Program-made: the position numbers and the translations under genes | Notes under the pieces: model-generated | The model's input: the letters and a program-made list of their open reading frames with translations, nothing else | Databases searched by the model: none | What the model was told of the DNA's origin: nothing | Source: an uncultured Peptococcaceae bacterium | GTDB taxonomy: Bacteria; Bacillota; Peptococcia; Peptococcales; Peptococcaceae | DNA length: 8,799 nt | Assembly: GCA_900556545.1 (NCBI GenBank) | Contig: USPE01000069.1 | Span: forward strand, 1-8,799 | Direction: 5' to 3' | Shown here: in pieces, positions 1 to 6,205 of the stretch | Layout of the letters: each line of letters opens with the position of its first letter | Numbering within the stretch: position 1 is the first letter of the stretch

Positions 1-66
1 CATCGCATAAAATAAAGAACGATGCGGTGCACGGGCAACGCCTTTTGTTACTTCATGACTTCTCAT
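1..66 (-). CDS. ilvD: Dihydroxy-acid dehydratase, N-terminal fragment
   Basis: Only the first 22 codons are inside the window; the gene continues beyond the left edge. The translated start, MRSHEVTKGVARAPHRSLFY, matches the highly conserved beginning of dihydroxy-acid dehydratase (a basic stretch ending in the APHRS motif). In this family the enzyme is an Fe-S protein that dehydrates 2,3-dihydroxy-3-methylbutanoate and its homologue in cytoplasmic valine, isoleucine and leucine synthesis. The ATG is supported by an AAAGGAG ribosome binding site (77-83) ten bases upstream. The gene is divergent from the SLH protein gene. No clear sigma-70 promoter could be assigned to it in 84-180. The identification rests on the N-terminus alone, but this N-terminus is distinctive. 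Confidence 0.85.
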   Translation of the reverse strand, partial: MRSHEVTKGVARAPHRSLFYAM

Positions 67-200
67 GTTTATACAACTCCTTTAATAATAAATCACAGAA
101 TCTGCTTTTATCTTATCATTTTCGCACCTAATTGAAAATAGGAAAAACAAGATTTACTGCAACTTTTCCCGTTTTTTTTCGTCTATGAAGGGACTGCTGC

Positions 201-277
201 GAAAGCCATTGCAAATTTTGGTCCAATTCGATACAATATTCTTGTTCAAAATGGATTCAATAAAAGCGATGGCTTTC
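201..277. repeat. 12-bp inverted repeat flanking the SLH gene promoter
   Basis: GAAAGCCATTGC (201-212) and GCGATGGCTTTC (266-277) are inverted copies matching at 11 of 12 positions, about 53 bases apart. The left arm covers part of the predicted -35 box and the right arm lies in the transcribed leader. The right arm also contains its own small hairpin (AAAGC-GATG-GCTTT, 263-276). This could be a pair of protein-binding sites or a coincidence; no known motif was recognised. Confidence 0.35.
209..237 (+). promoter_or_regulatory. Candidate sigma-70-type promoter for the SLH protein gene
   Basis: A -35 box TTGCAA (209-214, 4 of 6 consensus bases) is separated by 17 bases from a -10 box TACAAT (232-237, 5 of 6). 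Transcription would start near 244, giving a leader of about 95 bases before the TTG start at 339. Spacing and orientation fit the only plus-strand gene in the window. Confidence 0.45.
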
Positions 278-338
278 ATTTTATATTGTACGATCTGGAT
301 TGCACTGTTGTTTCATAATATCAAAGGAGGGTATTTTT

Positions 339-1427
339 TTGCTAAAGCGTATTTTTTCAACATTGTTACTGAGTTCTGTTCTATTTATCTCTGCTGTACC
401 AACAGTACAAGCGGCCGCTCTTTCCGATTTGCAAAACCACTGGTCAGCTGGCGATGTCAATAAATTAATCTCGCAGGGTGCCATCGGCGGTTATCCAGAC
501 GGTACTTTTCAGCCAGATGCCACCATCACCAGAGCTGAGTTTTCTAAAATATTGCGTCAAAGTCTGGCACTTTCTGCTGTAGAAGGCAATGATTTTACCG
601 ATACTGCAAACCATTGGGCGGTTACCGATATTCATACTTTGGCAGCCAATGATATCATCATTCCTGTTGAATACGGCAATTTCTATCATCCCGATGGTGC
701 CATTACCCGCCGGGAAATTGCCATCATGCTGGTACGTGCCATGGGCCTGAATGATTCTGCCGTCAATTTGTCCGGACAGACCACATCTTTTTCCGACGAT
801 TCTGCACTGCAAAATTTTGATAAAGGTTATCTGTATCTGGCAAAAGAGCTGGGATTGATTGGCGGTTATGAAGATGGCAGTTTTCGTCCAAACGCAAAGG
901 CAACGCGAGCTGAAGCTTCTGTTATGATTGTTCGATTGTTAAACTTAAAGGAAACTGACAATACAACAAATACAACACCTGATCAATCACAGACGCAACA
1001 GAATCAAAATACTGCCACAGAAACTACCGCACAAACTATAAATCAGGTTTCTTACCAATTGACAGTATCAGAAATCAGCAACTCTGAACGCAATCAGTTA
1101 GATGAACAGTATGTTTATGCAACATTGCAGCTTCATGTGCAAAATCAGTCACAACAGGCTATTACCATTTCCAACAACAACTTCAAAACGCAGGTAACGT
1201 ATCAAACCGGCGCACAAGTTACAGCCATACAACCCGTATTCAGTCAAACAGTTGCTGCAGGAAAAACTGCTATCGTAACCACAACGGTACAAATTCTTTT
1301 ACCGGACAATCAGGTGGCCGCCATGGTATTCGGCAATTCTATTTCCCAAATTGCAATTCAGCTTAACACAGATGGAACAACTATTGACTTCACTGATGCT
1401 GCTGCAACTATTTTGCAAGCAATCTAA
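339..1427 (+). CDS. Secreted protein with three SLH domains
   Basis: The predicted protein has 362 residues. A TTG start at 339 is preferred because AAAGGAGGG (323-331) lies seven bases upstream and the protein then begins with a normal signal peptide: LKR positive end, hydrophobic core at residues 5-20, and VQA before a likely cleavage after residue 25. An in-frame TTG at 300 lacks such a site and would spoil the signal. Three S-layer-homology repeats follow (about 28-78, 85-137 and 150-203), each ending in the diagnostic TRAE/TRRE motif (64-67, 123-126, 189-192). SLH repeats bind secondary cell-wall polymer or peptidoglycan and anchor the protein at the surface. A Thr/Gln/Asn-rich linker (205-233) leads to a C-terminal domain (235-362) that looks beta-rich, possibly Ig-like or DUF4352-like; its function is unknown. 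There are no cysteines in the mature part. The TAA stop is followed by a gene-free stretch. Confidence 0.9.
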   Translation: MLKRIFSTLLLSSVLFISAVPTVQAAALSDLQNHWSAGDVNKLISQGAIGGYPDGTFQPDATITRAEFSKILRQSLALSAVEGNDFTDTANHWAVTDIHTLAANDIIIPVEYGNFYHPDGAITRREIAIMLVRAMGLNDSAVNLSGQTTSFSDDSALQNFDKGYLYLAKELGLIGGYEDGSFRPNAKATRAEASVMIVRLLNLKETDNTTNTTPDQSQTQQNQNTATETTAQTINQVSYQLTVSEISNSERNQLDEQYVYATLQLHVQNQSQQAITISNNNFKTQVTYQTGAQVTAIQPVFSQTVAAGKTAIVTTTVQILLPDNQVAAMVFGNSISQIAIQLNTDGTTIDFTDAAATILQAI

Positions 1428-1442
1428 TCATATCAATCTATA

Positions 1443-1537
1443 ATAAAATGCTCTGCCAAATAAGGATATTCTAATATGAACCAGTCGATTCAATTTTTAG
1501 AATCATTAACAATCTCCTATTGGCGGAGCATTCTTAT
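1443..1537. repeat. Long imperfect inverted repeat; possible structured RNA or MITE
   Basis: This lies in the 422-base gene-free stretch 1428-1849. The left arm 1443-1466 pairs with the right arm 1515-1537: ATAA with TTAT (C1533 bulged), AATGCTC with GAGCATT, T1454 with G1525 as a wobble, GCCAA with TTGGC, then TA with TA and GGA with TCC around two bulged A residues. That gives about 22 pairs. The enclosed 48 bases contain a second hairpin (GATTC 1487-1491 with GAATC 1500-1504). The wobble pair is G-U only in a plus-strand transcript and an A-C mismatch on the other strand, which mildly favours a plus-strand RNA, that is, the 3' untranslated region of the SLH gene. No run of T follows on the plus strand, so it is not a classical terminator. 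No target-site duplication was seen to support a MITE. Confidence 0.55.
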
Positions 1538-1669
1538 CTAAAACCAATTTCCCGCTGTATAACCTTGCATCATAGCAACTTGTATTATCCGCAAATCCAT
1601 AAAAACTACTATCACAAACCATCTATCAAACGAGTAGTTCTTTGTTTCGTGCTAACTGACTTTAAGCCT

Positions 1670-1702
1670 AAAAAGAAAAGCACAGCCTGCCAAAGCTGTG
1701 CT
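1670..1702 (-). terminator. Rho-independent terminator downstream of the dehydrogenase homologue
   Basis: On the minus strand a perfect 8-bp stem AGCACAGC/GCTGTGCT (1695-1702 with 1679-1686, loop of 8) is followed directly by TTTCTTTTT (1678-1670). It lies about 150 bases beyond the stop codon of the minus-strand dehydrogenase-like gene and is oriented to end that transcript. On the plus strand no T run follows. The 1703-1849 interval between it and the stop codon shows no gene. Confidence 0.8.
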
Positions 1703-1849
1703 CATGTAGAGAAGAATAGGAAAATCACATGATTCTGTTGTTGTTATAATCATTCTTGGTGAGATTGACTGCATCTAATTTTATTACGTTGCATCAGCAC
1801 AGCTTTACTAATATTGACCGATGAAAAGATTATCTTGCTCCATTACCGC

Positions 1850-3079
1850 CTATGCTGAACAACTAGATCTTTCCTCCACTTTGTTGTAAACCGATTGATA
1901 AATTTGGTACAAATCCTCCCAATACAGCTGTTTAATTATACCAAATGACTGCTCTTGCTTCCACCCATACCCGGTACAAATTTGTGCAACGTTTTTTAAG
2001 CAAAATGCTTCTATGCCTAATTCGCATAAATTATTGCGCAGCCCTAAGCTAAGAAAAAACTGCTCCAATCGAAGCACCGCTTCTTTTAACTGCTCCTGTG
2101 GTTCCAGGTTGTCTGCTACCTCCATTACATTTTTAGCAAAAGCACTGTACCGCGTCACATCTTGCGCACAAACAAATCGAATCCACGCCGGAAGTAACAC
2201 GCCCAATACAGCTCCATAAGATACCTCGTACATAGCACTCAGTTCCGCTGCCATATGCAAACAGGCATCTTCCTGCCGACCTGCTTTATCAATTTTCGGC
2301 TGATAACAATCCAATAACACCAATTCCAACCAAGCTTGTTCATCGAATCGATTTACTTGCAGTCGGCGAGCTTTGCGCATCAGGCTCTTTATTTTCAGCT
2401 CCAGTTTGGCACATACCTGTTCATCTGCTCCATCATGCAATTGCAACAGATAGTCACCCAGCAGTCTGCTCATAATATTAACTACAGCACCGGCCAATTG
2501 AGGTTGCTCAACAGTATAAAAAATTTCCGGATTAATGAAACAATACTGTGGTTGGAGTACCGTACTGCGACAGCATAGCTTTAAAAGTGTATCATCATTT
2601 TGAATCATCGTTTGACCGTTATTTTCCGAACCGCTGCCGGGGATGGTTAATAACACCGACAATGGAAGGGCTGCCTTTGGTGCTTGCTCTGCATTAAAAT
2701 ACGTCCAGACACAATGATCACAGACGGCACCCATTGCAATTGCTTTAGCAGAATCAATCACACTGCCTCCGCCTACTGCCAGAATATAGTCGACATGTTC
2801 ATCCAGACAAAGGGCAATCCCTTTTTCAATCTGCGTCAGTTCTGTATTTTCTGTAATACCGCCAAGTTCAATAAAAGAAATTTGCTCTGCCTGTAAAGAA
2901 ACTTTCAATTGCTTATACCAAGAAGTCCGTTGTAAAAGTTCCATTCCAGAGAGAATCAAGATTTTTGTAGCATGTGGTTTTAATAAAGTACCCACTGTTT
3001 TCTGAACATCTTTTCCGTAAAAAAATTGTGTTTGATATAAACTCTGTTGCTGTTTTTCCTTATGAAAGATAGCTTCCAT
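1850..3079 (-). CDS. Iron-containing alcohol dehydrogenase family protein lacking the metal ligands
   Basis: The predicted protein has 409 residues. The ATG at 3079 is chosen because GGAGGA (3086-3091) lies six bases upstream; an in-frame GTG at 3127 overlaps the predicted -10 box and has no such site. The N-terminal Rossmann-like half keeps the family's nucleotide-binding motif GGGSxxDxxK (residues 103-112) and the PGSGSE loop (148-152). The helical half aligns with YqhD/FucO-type enzymes through INPEIFYT, VVNIMSR and ELSAMYEVSYG. The four metal positions (Asp, His, His, His in the family) are here Asn201, Arg205, Leu274 and Tyr288, and another conserved histidine is Ala278. A metal-dependent alcohol or aldehyde reaction is therefore unlikely by the usual mechanism. 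The reading frame is intact, the RBS and promoter are good, and length is close to the family norm, so it is not an obvious pseudogene. About 14 cysteines are scattered along it. It may be a pseudoenzyme, a regulator or an enzyme with another chemistry. Confidence 0.85.
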   Translation of the reverse strand: MEAIFHKEKQQQSLYQTQFFYGKDVQKTVGTLLKPHATKILILSGMELLQRTSWYKQLKVSLQAEQISFIELGGITENTELTQIEKGIALCLDEHVDYILAVGGGSVIDSAKAIAMGAVCDHCVWTYFNAEQAPKAALPLSVLLTIPGSGSENNGQTMIQNDDTLLKLCCRSTVLQPQYCFINPEIFYTVEQPQLAGAVVNIMSRLLGDYLLQLHDGADEQVCAKLELKIKSLMRKARRLQVNRFDEQAWLELVLLDCYQPKIDKAGRQEDACLHMAAELSAMYEVSYGAVLGVLLPAWIRFVCAQDVTRYSAFAKNVMEVADNLEPQEQLKEAVLRLEQFFLSLGLRNNLCELGIEAFCLKNVAQICTGYGWKQEQSFGIIKQLYWEDLYQIYQSVYNKVEERSSCSA

Positions 3080-3125
3080 ACTGAATCCTCCATTTCTGTT
3101 TTGTTCCGTCGAATTATCTGACTTC

Positions 3126-3154
3126 ACTATAGCATGAAAACCAGATTCTGAGAA
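3126..3154 (-). promoter_or_regulatory. Candidate extended -10 promoter for the dehydrogenase homologue
   Basis: Reading the minus strand, TTCTCA (3154-3149, 4 of 6 consensus) is followed after 17 bases by TATAGT (3131-3126, 5 of 6), with a TGC extended -10 element immediately before it. Transcription would start near 3119, leaving a leader of about 40 bases before the ATG at 3079. This implies the gene can be expressed separately from lysR upstream. Confidence 0.55.
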
Positions 3155-3172
3155 GAAACAGAAGGTTCTGAG
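3146..3172. promoter_or_regulatory. Possible operator: TTCTG/CAGAA half-sites at the promoter
   Basis: Three half-sites overlap and precede the predicted -35 box: TTCTG (3146-3150), CAGAA (3159-3163) and TTCTG (3166-3170). The outer two are part of a direct TTCTGAG repeat with a 20-base period, about two helix turns, so they face the same side of the DNA. The middle and right copies form CAGAA-GG-TTCTG. The adjacent LysR-type regulator is an obvious candidate binder, but this is inferred from position only. Confidence 0.35.
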
Positions 3173-3242
3173 GCTACAACTTTCTTTTTTTGCAAAGAAA
3201 ATTTTATTGTCTTTTTTGAAATTATTTATTCTTACATATCCA

Positions 3243-4136
3243 TTACAATTTATCTGCAGAATCTTTCCATTGCAAAATAAATTGAATAAAAGTCTGCATA
3301 TTGTGGCTTAATGTTGTACCCTTTTTTAAGATAATACACGGCTCCCATACAGCACCTGCGTCATCAAAAGGAATCGCAATTACATTATCATACTGGGCAT
3401 CATTCAGCATATAATCCACCGTCACAGAAATCCCTTTATTTTGCCGCACCATTTTATGACACAAGATCAAACCGCTGGTTTCAAAAACAAGATCGGGCTG
3501 TACTTGTCTCTGTTCACATTTTTGCATAATAAACTGGTGCAATTTAAATTCATTATTTTCAATAATTAATTTTTGATGATGCAAATCGTCATAGGATAAC
3601 GTTTTTCTATCATGCAAAGGATGCTCCCGATTGACAATGGCGTATAATTGATGTGTGGACAACGGTATTTTCTCAAATCGGCTGTCATCTATCGGCTGAA
3701 CTGCAAAACCAATATTAGCATTTCCCTTATTTACTAAAGTTTCTACATGCACATCAGGATGTTCCGTATAACGCAAGTCAATGGCATACTGATGGCAAAA
3801 AGACCATAAACAATCAGCGGATAACGAATTTAAAACACCATAGGCAGAAGCCAGCCGAATTGCACCTCGGTCATTCCAGGCAATTTCCTGAAATTCCTGC
3901 TCCATACTTTCAATATAATCAATAATATACCGCGCCCGTTTTTCCAACAAATCACCACAAGCCGTTGGTTCGATCCCCAGTGGTGTACGAACCAACAAAG
4001 GAACACCCAGTTCATTCTCTAATCGTCTGACAATTTTCCCTACTCCTTGTTGGGTTAAAAATAAATTTTTAGCTGCCTGGGCAAAACTCTTTTCCTGGTA
4101 AATGGCCAAAAAATATTTTAAATCATCGGTGTTCAC
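3243..4136 (-). CDS. LysR-family transcriptional regulator
   Basis: The predicted protein has 297 residues, the usual LysR length. The start is GTG at 4136, with GGAGGG (4143-4148) six bases upstream; no other early start is supported. Residues 1-60 form the typical winged helix-turn-helix, with the recognition region around 18-37 (SFAQAAKNLFLTQQGVGKIV) and the following RRLENELGVPLLVR consensus. Residues from about 90 to 290 form the co-inducer-binding domain with two Rossmann-like lobes. The family binds DNA as tetramers and usually controls a neighbouring gene in response to a small molecule. It lies downstream of the dsr terminator and 163 bases upstream of the dehydrogenase homologue on the same strand, not in the usual divergent arrangement. 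The inducer cannot be told from sequence. Regulation of the dehydrogenase-like gene, the dsr operon or lysR itself are all possible. Confidence 0.93.
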   Translation of the reverse strand: MNTDDLKYFLAIYQEKSFAQAAKNLFLTQQGVGKIVRRLENELGVPLLVRTPLGIEPTACGDLLEKRARYIIDYIESMEQEFQEIAWNDRGAIRLASAYGVLNSLSADCLWSFCHQYAIDLRYTEHPDVHVETLVNKGNANIGFAVQPIDDSRFEKIPLSTHQLYAIVNREHPLHDRKTLSYDDLHHQKLIIENNEFKLHQFIMQKCEQRQVQPDLVFETSGLILCHKMVRQNKGISVTVDYMLNDAQYDNVIAIPFDDAGAVWEPCIILKKGTTLSHNMQTFIQFILQWKDSADKL

Positions 4137-4178
4137 TCAAAACCCTCCTTTTTTGATTCACATCTATATATGTTTTTT

Positions 4179-4208
4179 CGTATACTATCTATGTAATTAT
4201 CATTTCAA
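4179..4208 (-). promoter_or_regulatory. Weak candidate promoter for lysR
   Basis: On the minus strand TTGAAA (4208-4203, 5 of 6 consensus) is followed 18 bases later by TATACG (4184-4179, 4 of 6). It sits immediately beyond the dsr operon terminator and about 45 bases before the GTG start, where a promoter for lysR is expected. The surrounding DNA is AT-rich, so chance matches are likely. Confidence 0.3.
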
Positions 4209-4214
4209 ACAAAC

Positions 4215-4243
4215 AAAAAACCCGGCTTATACAGCCGGGTTTT
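4215..4243 (-). terminator. Rho-independent terminator of the dsr operon
   Basis: A CCCGGC/GCCGGG stem (4221-4226 and 4234-4239, loop of 7) is extended by AAAA/TTTT pairs. On the minus strand it is followed by six T residues (4220-4215), and it begins about 20 bases after the dsrC stop codon. It is a strong, classical terminator. The plus-strand T run is only four long, so it mainly serves the minus strand. Confidence 0.92.
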
Positions 4244-4263
4244 GAACTGACAGATTTGAAAAA

Positions 4264-4581
4264 TCAAACACAACCAGTTGGTTTTGGCAGACCAGCAACT
4301 TTACAAGCACCTTTAGCTGGACCAGATGGGAACAGGTCGTAAATTTCTTTCAAAGAATAACCAGATTCTTTTGTCATTTTACGTACCATTGGAGCGATAC
4401 CATATTCAGCAAAATAGCCTTTCAAGTAGTTGATGATTTTCCAGTGGTCTTCGCCCAGTTCATCAACGCCTTCTTCTTTTGCTAAGTATTTAGCAACGTC
4501 TTCGTTCCAGTCATCTAATTTTACCAAGAAACCGTCTTCGTCCAGTTCAACTGTCTGACCATTTACTTCAATGTTTGGCAT
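4264..4581 (-). CDS. dsrC: DsrC, sulfur-carrier co-substrate of sulfite reductase
   Basis: The predicted protein has 105 residues, the normal DsrC/TusE length. It carries the DsrC C-terminal arm with Cys93 and the penultimate Cys104, eleven residues apart, in the expected KGAC...PTGCV context. Having both cysteines marks a true DsrC and not a TusE or RspA relative with one or none. In characterised systems DsrAB loads sulfite-derived sulfur onto DsrC as a trisulfide between these cysteines, which is then reduced by the membrane complex DsrMKJOP. An AGGAG site (4592-4596 region) overlaps the stop codon of the small gene just upstream, suggesting co-translation in one operon. It is the last gene before the operon terminator. 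The electron-donating membrane complex is not in the window. Confidence 0.96.
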   Translation of the reverse strand: MPNIEVNGQTVELDEDGFLVKLDDWNEDVAKYLAKEEGVDELGEDHWKIINYLKGYFAEYGIAPMVRKMTKESGYSLKEIYDLFPSGPAKGACKVAGLPKPTGCV

Positions 4582-4596
4582 AGTAATCTTTCTCCT

Positions 4597-4797
4597 CTAC
4601 ATTTTAAATTTATCATATTTGTGCCGGGGGTCAATAAACTCAGGATACTCCTCTAGATAATCATACAACATGGTAAGCATTTGCTCCATACCATCTGCAA
4701 TCCCCATCTTATATTCACTGGATTTGGTATTCTTCATTTCCATCATAAGATCATAGCAGAAATCGACATATCCATTTAAGTCATCCATTAAACTCAT
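4597..4797 (-). CDS. Uncharacterised 66-aa protein inside the dsr operon
   Basis: This gene was not recognised. The ATG at 4797 has a GGGGGA site (4803-4808) six bases upstream; an in-frame start at 4818 lacks one. The protein is small, predicted mostly helical and soluble, with no signal peptide or membrane segment. It is rich in Met (10 of 66) and Tyr (7) and acidic overall, with a single Cys (Cys14) and a C-terminal tail rich in Lys, His and Tyr (residues 58-66). No metal or cofactor motif is seen. It lies between the DsrD-like gene and dsrC, and its stop codon overlaps the dsrC ribosome binding site, so it is almost surely co-expressed with the sulfite reductase. A role as an assembly or accessory factor is only inferred from this position. 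Confidence 0.8.
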   Translation of the reverse strand: MSLMDDLNGYVDFCYDLMMEMKNTKSSEYKMGIADGMEQMLTMLYDYLEEYPEFIDPRHKYDKFKM

Positions 4798-4823
4798 TGT
4801 TATCCCCCTATCTTTCACTGCCA

Positions 4824-4847
4824 GCTGAGTAACAAATGCTACTCAGC
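4824..4847 (-). promoter_or_regulatory. Intercistronic hairpin between dsrD-like gene and 66-aa ORF
   Basis: GCTGAGTA (4824-4831) and TACTCAGC (4840-4847) form a perfect 8-bp stem with an 8-base loop in the 65-base gap. No T run follows, so it is not a terminator. It could protect the upstream dsrABD message from 3' exonucleases or set relative expression of the last two genes. Confidence 0.5.
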
Positions 4848-4862
4848 CAACAGATAAAAAGC

Positions 4863-5066
4863 CTACGCTTTTGGCAAAGTAACGTAAGAAGTTCCCAGAT
4901 ACAGGAATTCTACTTTACCATCTTTTGCTAAATCATTAACAGCTAAGTCTACTTCTTTTTTCTTAACGTCTAAGATTGTAGCGATTTCTTTGTTTTTCAT
5001 TTTGTCTTTTGTAGCCAAAACTTCCAACACTTTAGCCATTAATTCTTCATGTGTGTATTCAGCCAT
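4863..5066 (-). CDS. dsrD: DsrD-like winged-helix protein
   Basis: The predicted protein has 67 residues. The ATG at 5066 is preferred, giving a start MAEYTHEEL; its ribosome binding site is weak (GGTGG about ten bases upstream). An in-frame TTG at 5084 would add six residues and has AGGA farther upstream, so the start is not certain. The fold prediction is a compact winged helix: helices at about 6-18 and 25-32, a Lys-rich recognition-type helix 35-48 (KKKEVDLAVNDLAKDG), then a beta wing ending in GTSYVTL. The second half resembles DsrD of sulfate reducers in pattern, and the position directly after dsrB is the classic dsrABD order. DsrD has been described as an activator of DsrAB and not a DNA-binding regulator. 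Sequence similarity is modest in such a short protein, so the name leans on context. Confidence 0.78.
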   Translation of the reverse strand: MAEYTHEELMAKVLEVLATKDKMKNKEIATILDVKKKEVDLAVNDLAKDGKVEFLYLGTSYVTLPKA

Positions 5067-5098
5067 TTTCGGCACACCACCCAATCAATATTTTTTCC

Positions 5099-5112
5099 TG
5101 CACTATCGTGCA
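5099..5112 (-). promoter_or_regulatory. Small intercistronic hairpin between dsrB and dsrD
   Basis: TGCAC and GTGCA form a perfect 5-bp stem with a 4-base loop in the 65-base gap between the dsrB stop and the dsrD start. It lacks a T run. It is weaker than the hairpin downstream of dsrD and could be chance, but a hairpin occurs in each of the three larger gaps of this operon. Confidence 0.3.
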
Positions 5113-5131
5113 CCACAGTCAGGCGACAAAC

Positions 5132-6205
5132 TTATTTTGTAAATTTGAAACCATTACCTGTGTGGAATGTTTTAACGGAGAATGTGAAGTCATCGATGTG
5201 TTTATCGGTGAATTCCAGACCGGTCAGTTCAAAGAATTTTTCCCAACCGATTCTTTCAATCCATTCGCCATATCTTTCGCCTTTGCGAGCATCTTTTACC
5301 CAAACTTCTACCAAATGTCTGATAGTCTGAACCAGAGTATCCCAACGTGGTGGTTCGTTTGGAATATATGGAACTGCTAATTTACTAAATGTTGGAGCGG
5401 TACGAGCATTGGATACTTTACCACCAACGAAGATAGCAATACCGTCGTTTTCTGGGTCTGCAATTGGCAGAGCAGGACATACGGAGAAGCAGTTACCGCA
5501 ATACATACATTTTTCTTCGTTAATTGTTACGGATTTTGCTTTTGGGTTTGGTTTAATAGCAGCTTTTGGGCAAGAAGCAATGATGTTTGGAATTTCGCAG
5601 CTATGTGCAACTTCAGCATCATTTACTCTTGGAATTTTTCTGTGGATACCAACCCAAGCGATATCGGAGCAGTGTACAGCACCGCACATGTTCAGGCAGC
5701 AAGCCATGGAAACTTTCAATTTTGCTGGCAGATCATCTTTTTTGAAATATTCAAACAGATCATCCATTACTGCTTTAACAGTACCAGAAGCATCGGTAGC
5801 AGCACTATGGCAATGAACCCAACCCTGAGTATGCAGGATATTTTTCAGGGATTTGCCTGTACCACCTACTGGCCAACCAGCGCCTTCTAATTCAGCAACC
5901 AAAGCGTCGATTTTGCTTTCGTCTTCCAGCATGAATTCAACGTTGTGGCGGGATGTGAAACGCAGTTTACCATCACAGTATTTGTCAGCAACATCAGCAA
6001 ACCATCTTAAGGTTTCGATGGACAGCAGACGTGGAGAACCTACACGTACTGTGTACAGAGCACCAGCAGGGCCTACATGCTTCATAACACCTGGTTTCAG
6101 GTATTCATGATACTGCCACTGACCATAGTTTTTCTTACTCATTTCAGGCATTTTGTCCCAGTAATGAGGTGGTCCGATATCTGTAGGAGCGAATTGAGAA
6201 ATCAT
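5132..6205 (-). CDS. dsrB: Dissimilatory sulfite reductase, beta subunit
   Basis: The predicted protein has 357 residues, close to the usual DsrB length. DsrB forms the cytoplasmic alpha2-beta2 reductase with DsrA and carries the catalytic siroheme coupled to a [4Fe-4S] cluster, reducing sulfite by transfer to DsrC. Visible hallmarks in order: the basic RFTSRHN segment (82-88); TQGWVHCHSAATDASG (126-141) with Cys132; the siroheme-cluster motif CCLNMCGAVHCSD (169-181) with Cys169, Cys170 and Cys174; the inserted ferredoxin-type motif CMYCGNC...C (Cys233, 236, 239, 243); and the conserved IPNEPPRW (281-288) and GEWIERIGWEKFFELTG (313-329). The expected siroheme-site cysteines are all present. 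Its ATG overlaps the dsrA stop by one base (TAATG), and GGAGGT sits eight bases upstream inside the dsrA coding end, indicating translational coupling. Confidence 0.98.
   Translation of the reverse strand: MISQFAPTDIGPPHYWDKMPEMSKKNYGQWQYHEYLKPGVMKHVGPAGALYTVRVGSPRLLSIETLRWFADVADKYCDGKLRFTSRHNVEFMLEDESKIDALVAELEGAGWPVGGTGKSLKNILHTQGWVHCHSAATDASGTVKAVMDDLFEYFKKDDLPAKLKVSMACCLNMCGAVHCSDIAWVGIHRKIPRVNDAEVAHSCEIPNIIASCPKAAIKPNPKAKSVTINEEKCMYCGNCFSVCPALPIADPENDGIAIFVGGKVSNARTAPTFSKLAVPYIPNEPPRWDTLVQTIRHLVEVWVKDARKGERYGEWIERIGWEKFFELTGLEFTDKHIDDFTFSVKTFHTGNGFKFTK

Noticed and set aside
141..179. Terminator-like GGAAAA...TTTTCC followed by eight T on the plus strand
   Set aside because: The stem is only six mostly A-T pairs with a 17-base loop, and there is no plus-strand gene upstream for it to terminate.
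1604..1639. 7-bp inverted repeat AACTACT/AGTAGTT with a 22-base loop
   Set aside because: It is short, AT-rich, loosely spaced and not linked to any gene; expected by chance in this sequence.
1560..1663. Minus-strand open frame of about 37 codons, partly hydrophobic
   Set aside because: It lies beyond the predicted terminator, has no RBS or clear start, and is short enough to be chance.
1520..1732. Plus-strand open frame of about 70 codons after the SLH gene
   Set aside because: It has no ribosome binding site, overlaps the long inverted repeat and the minus-strand terminator, and its translation has no recognisable domain or normal composition.
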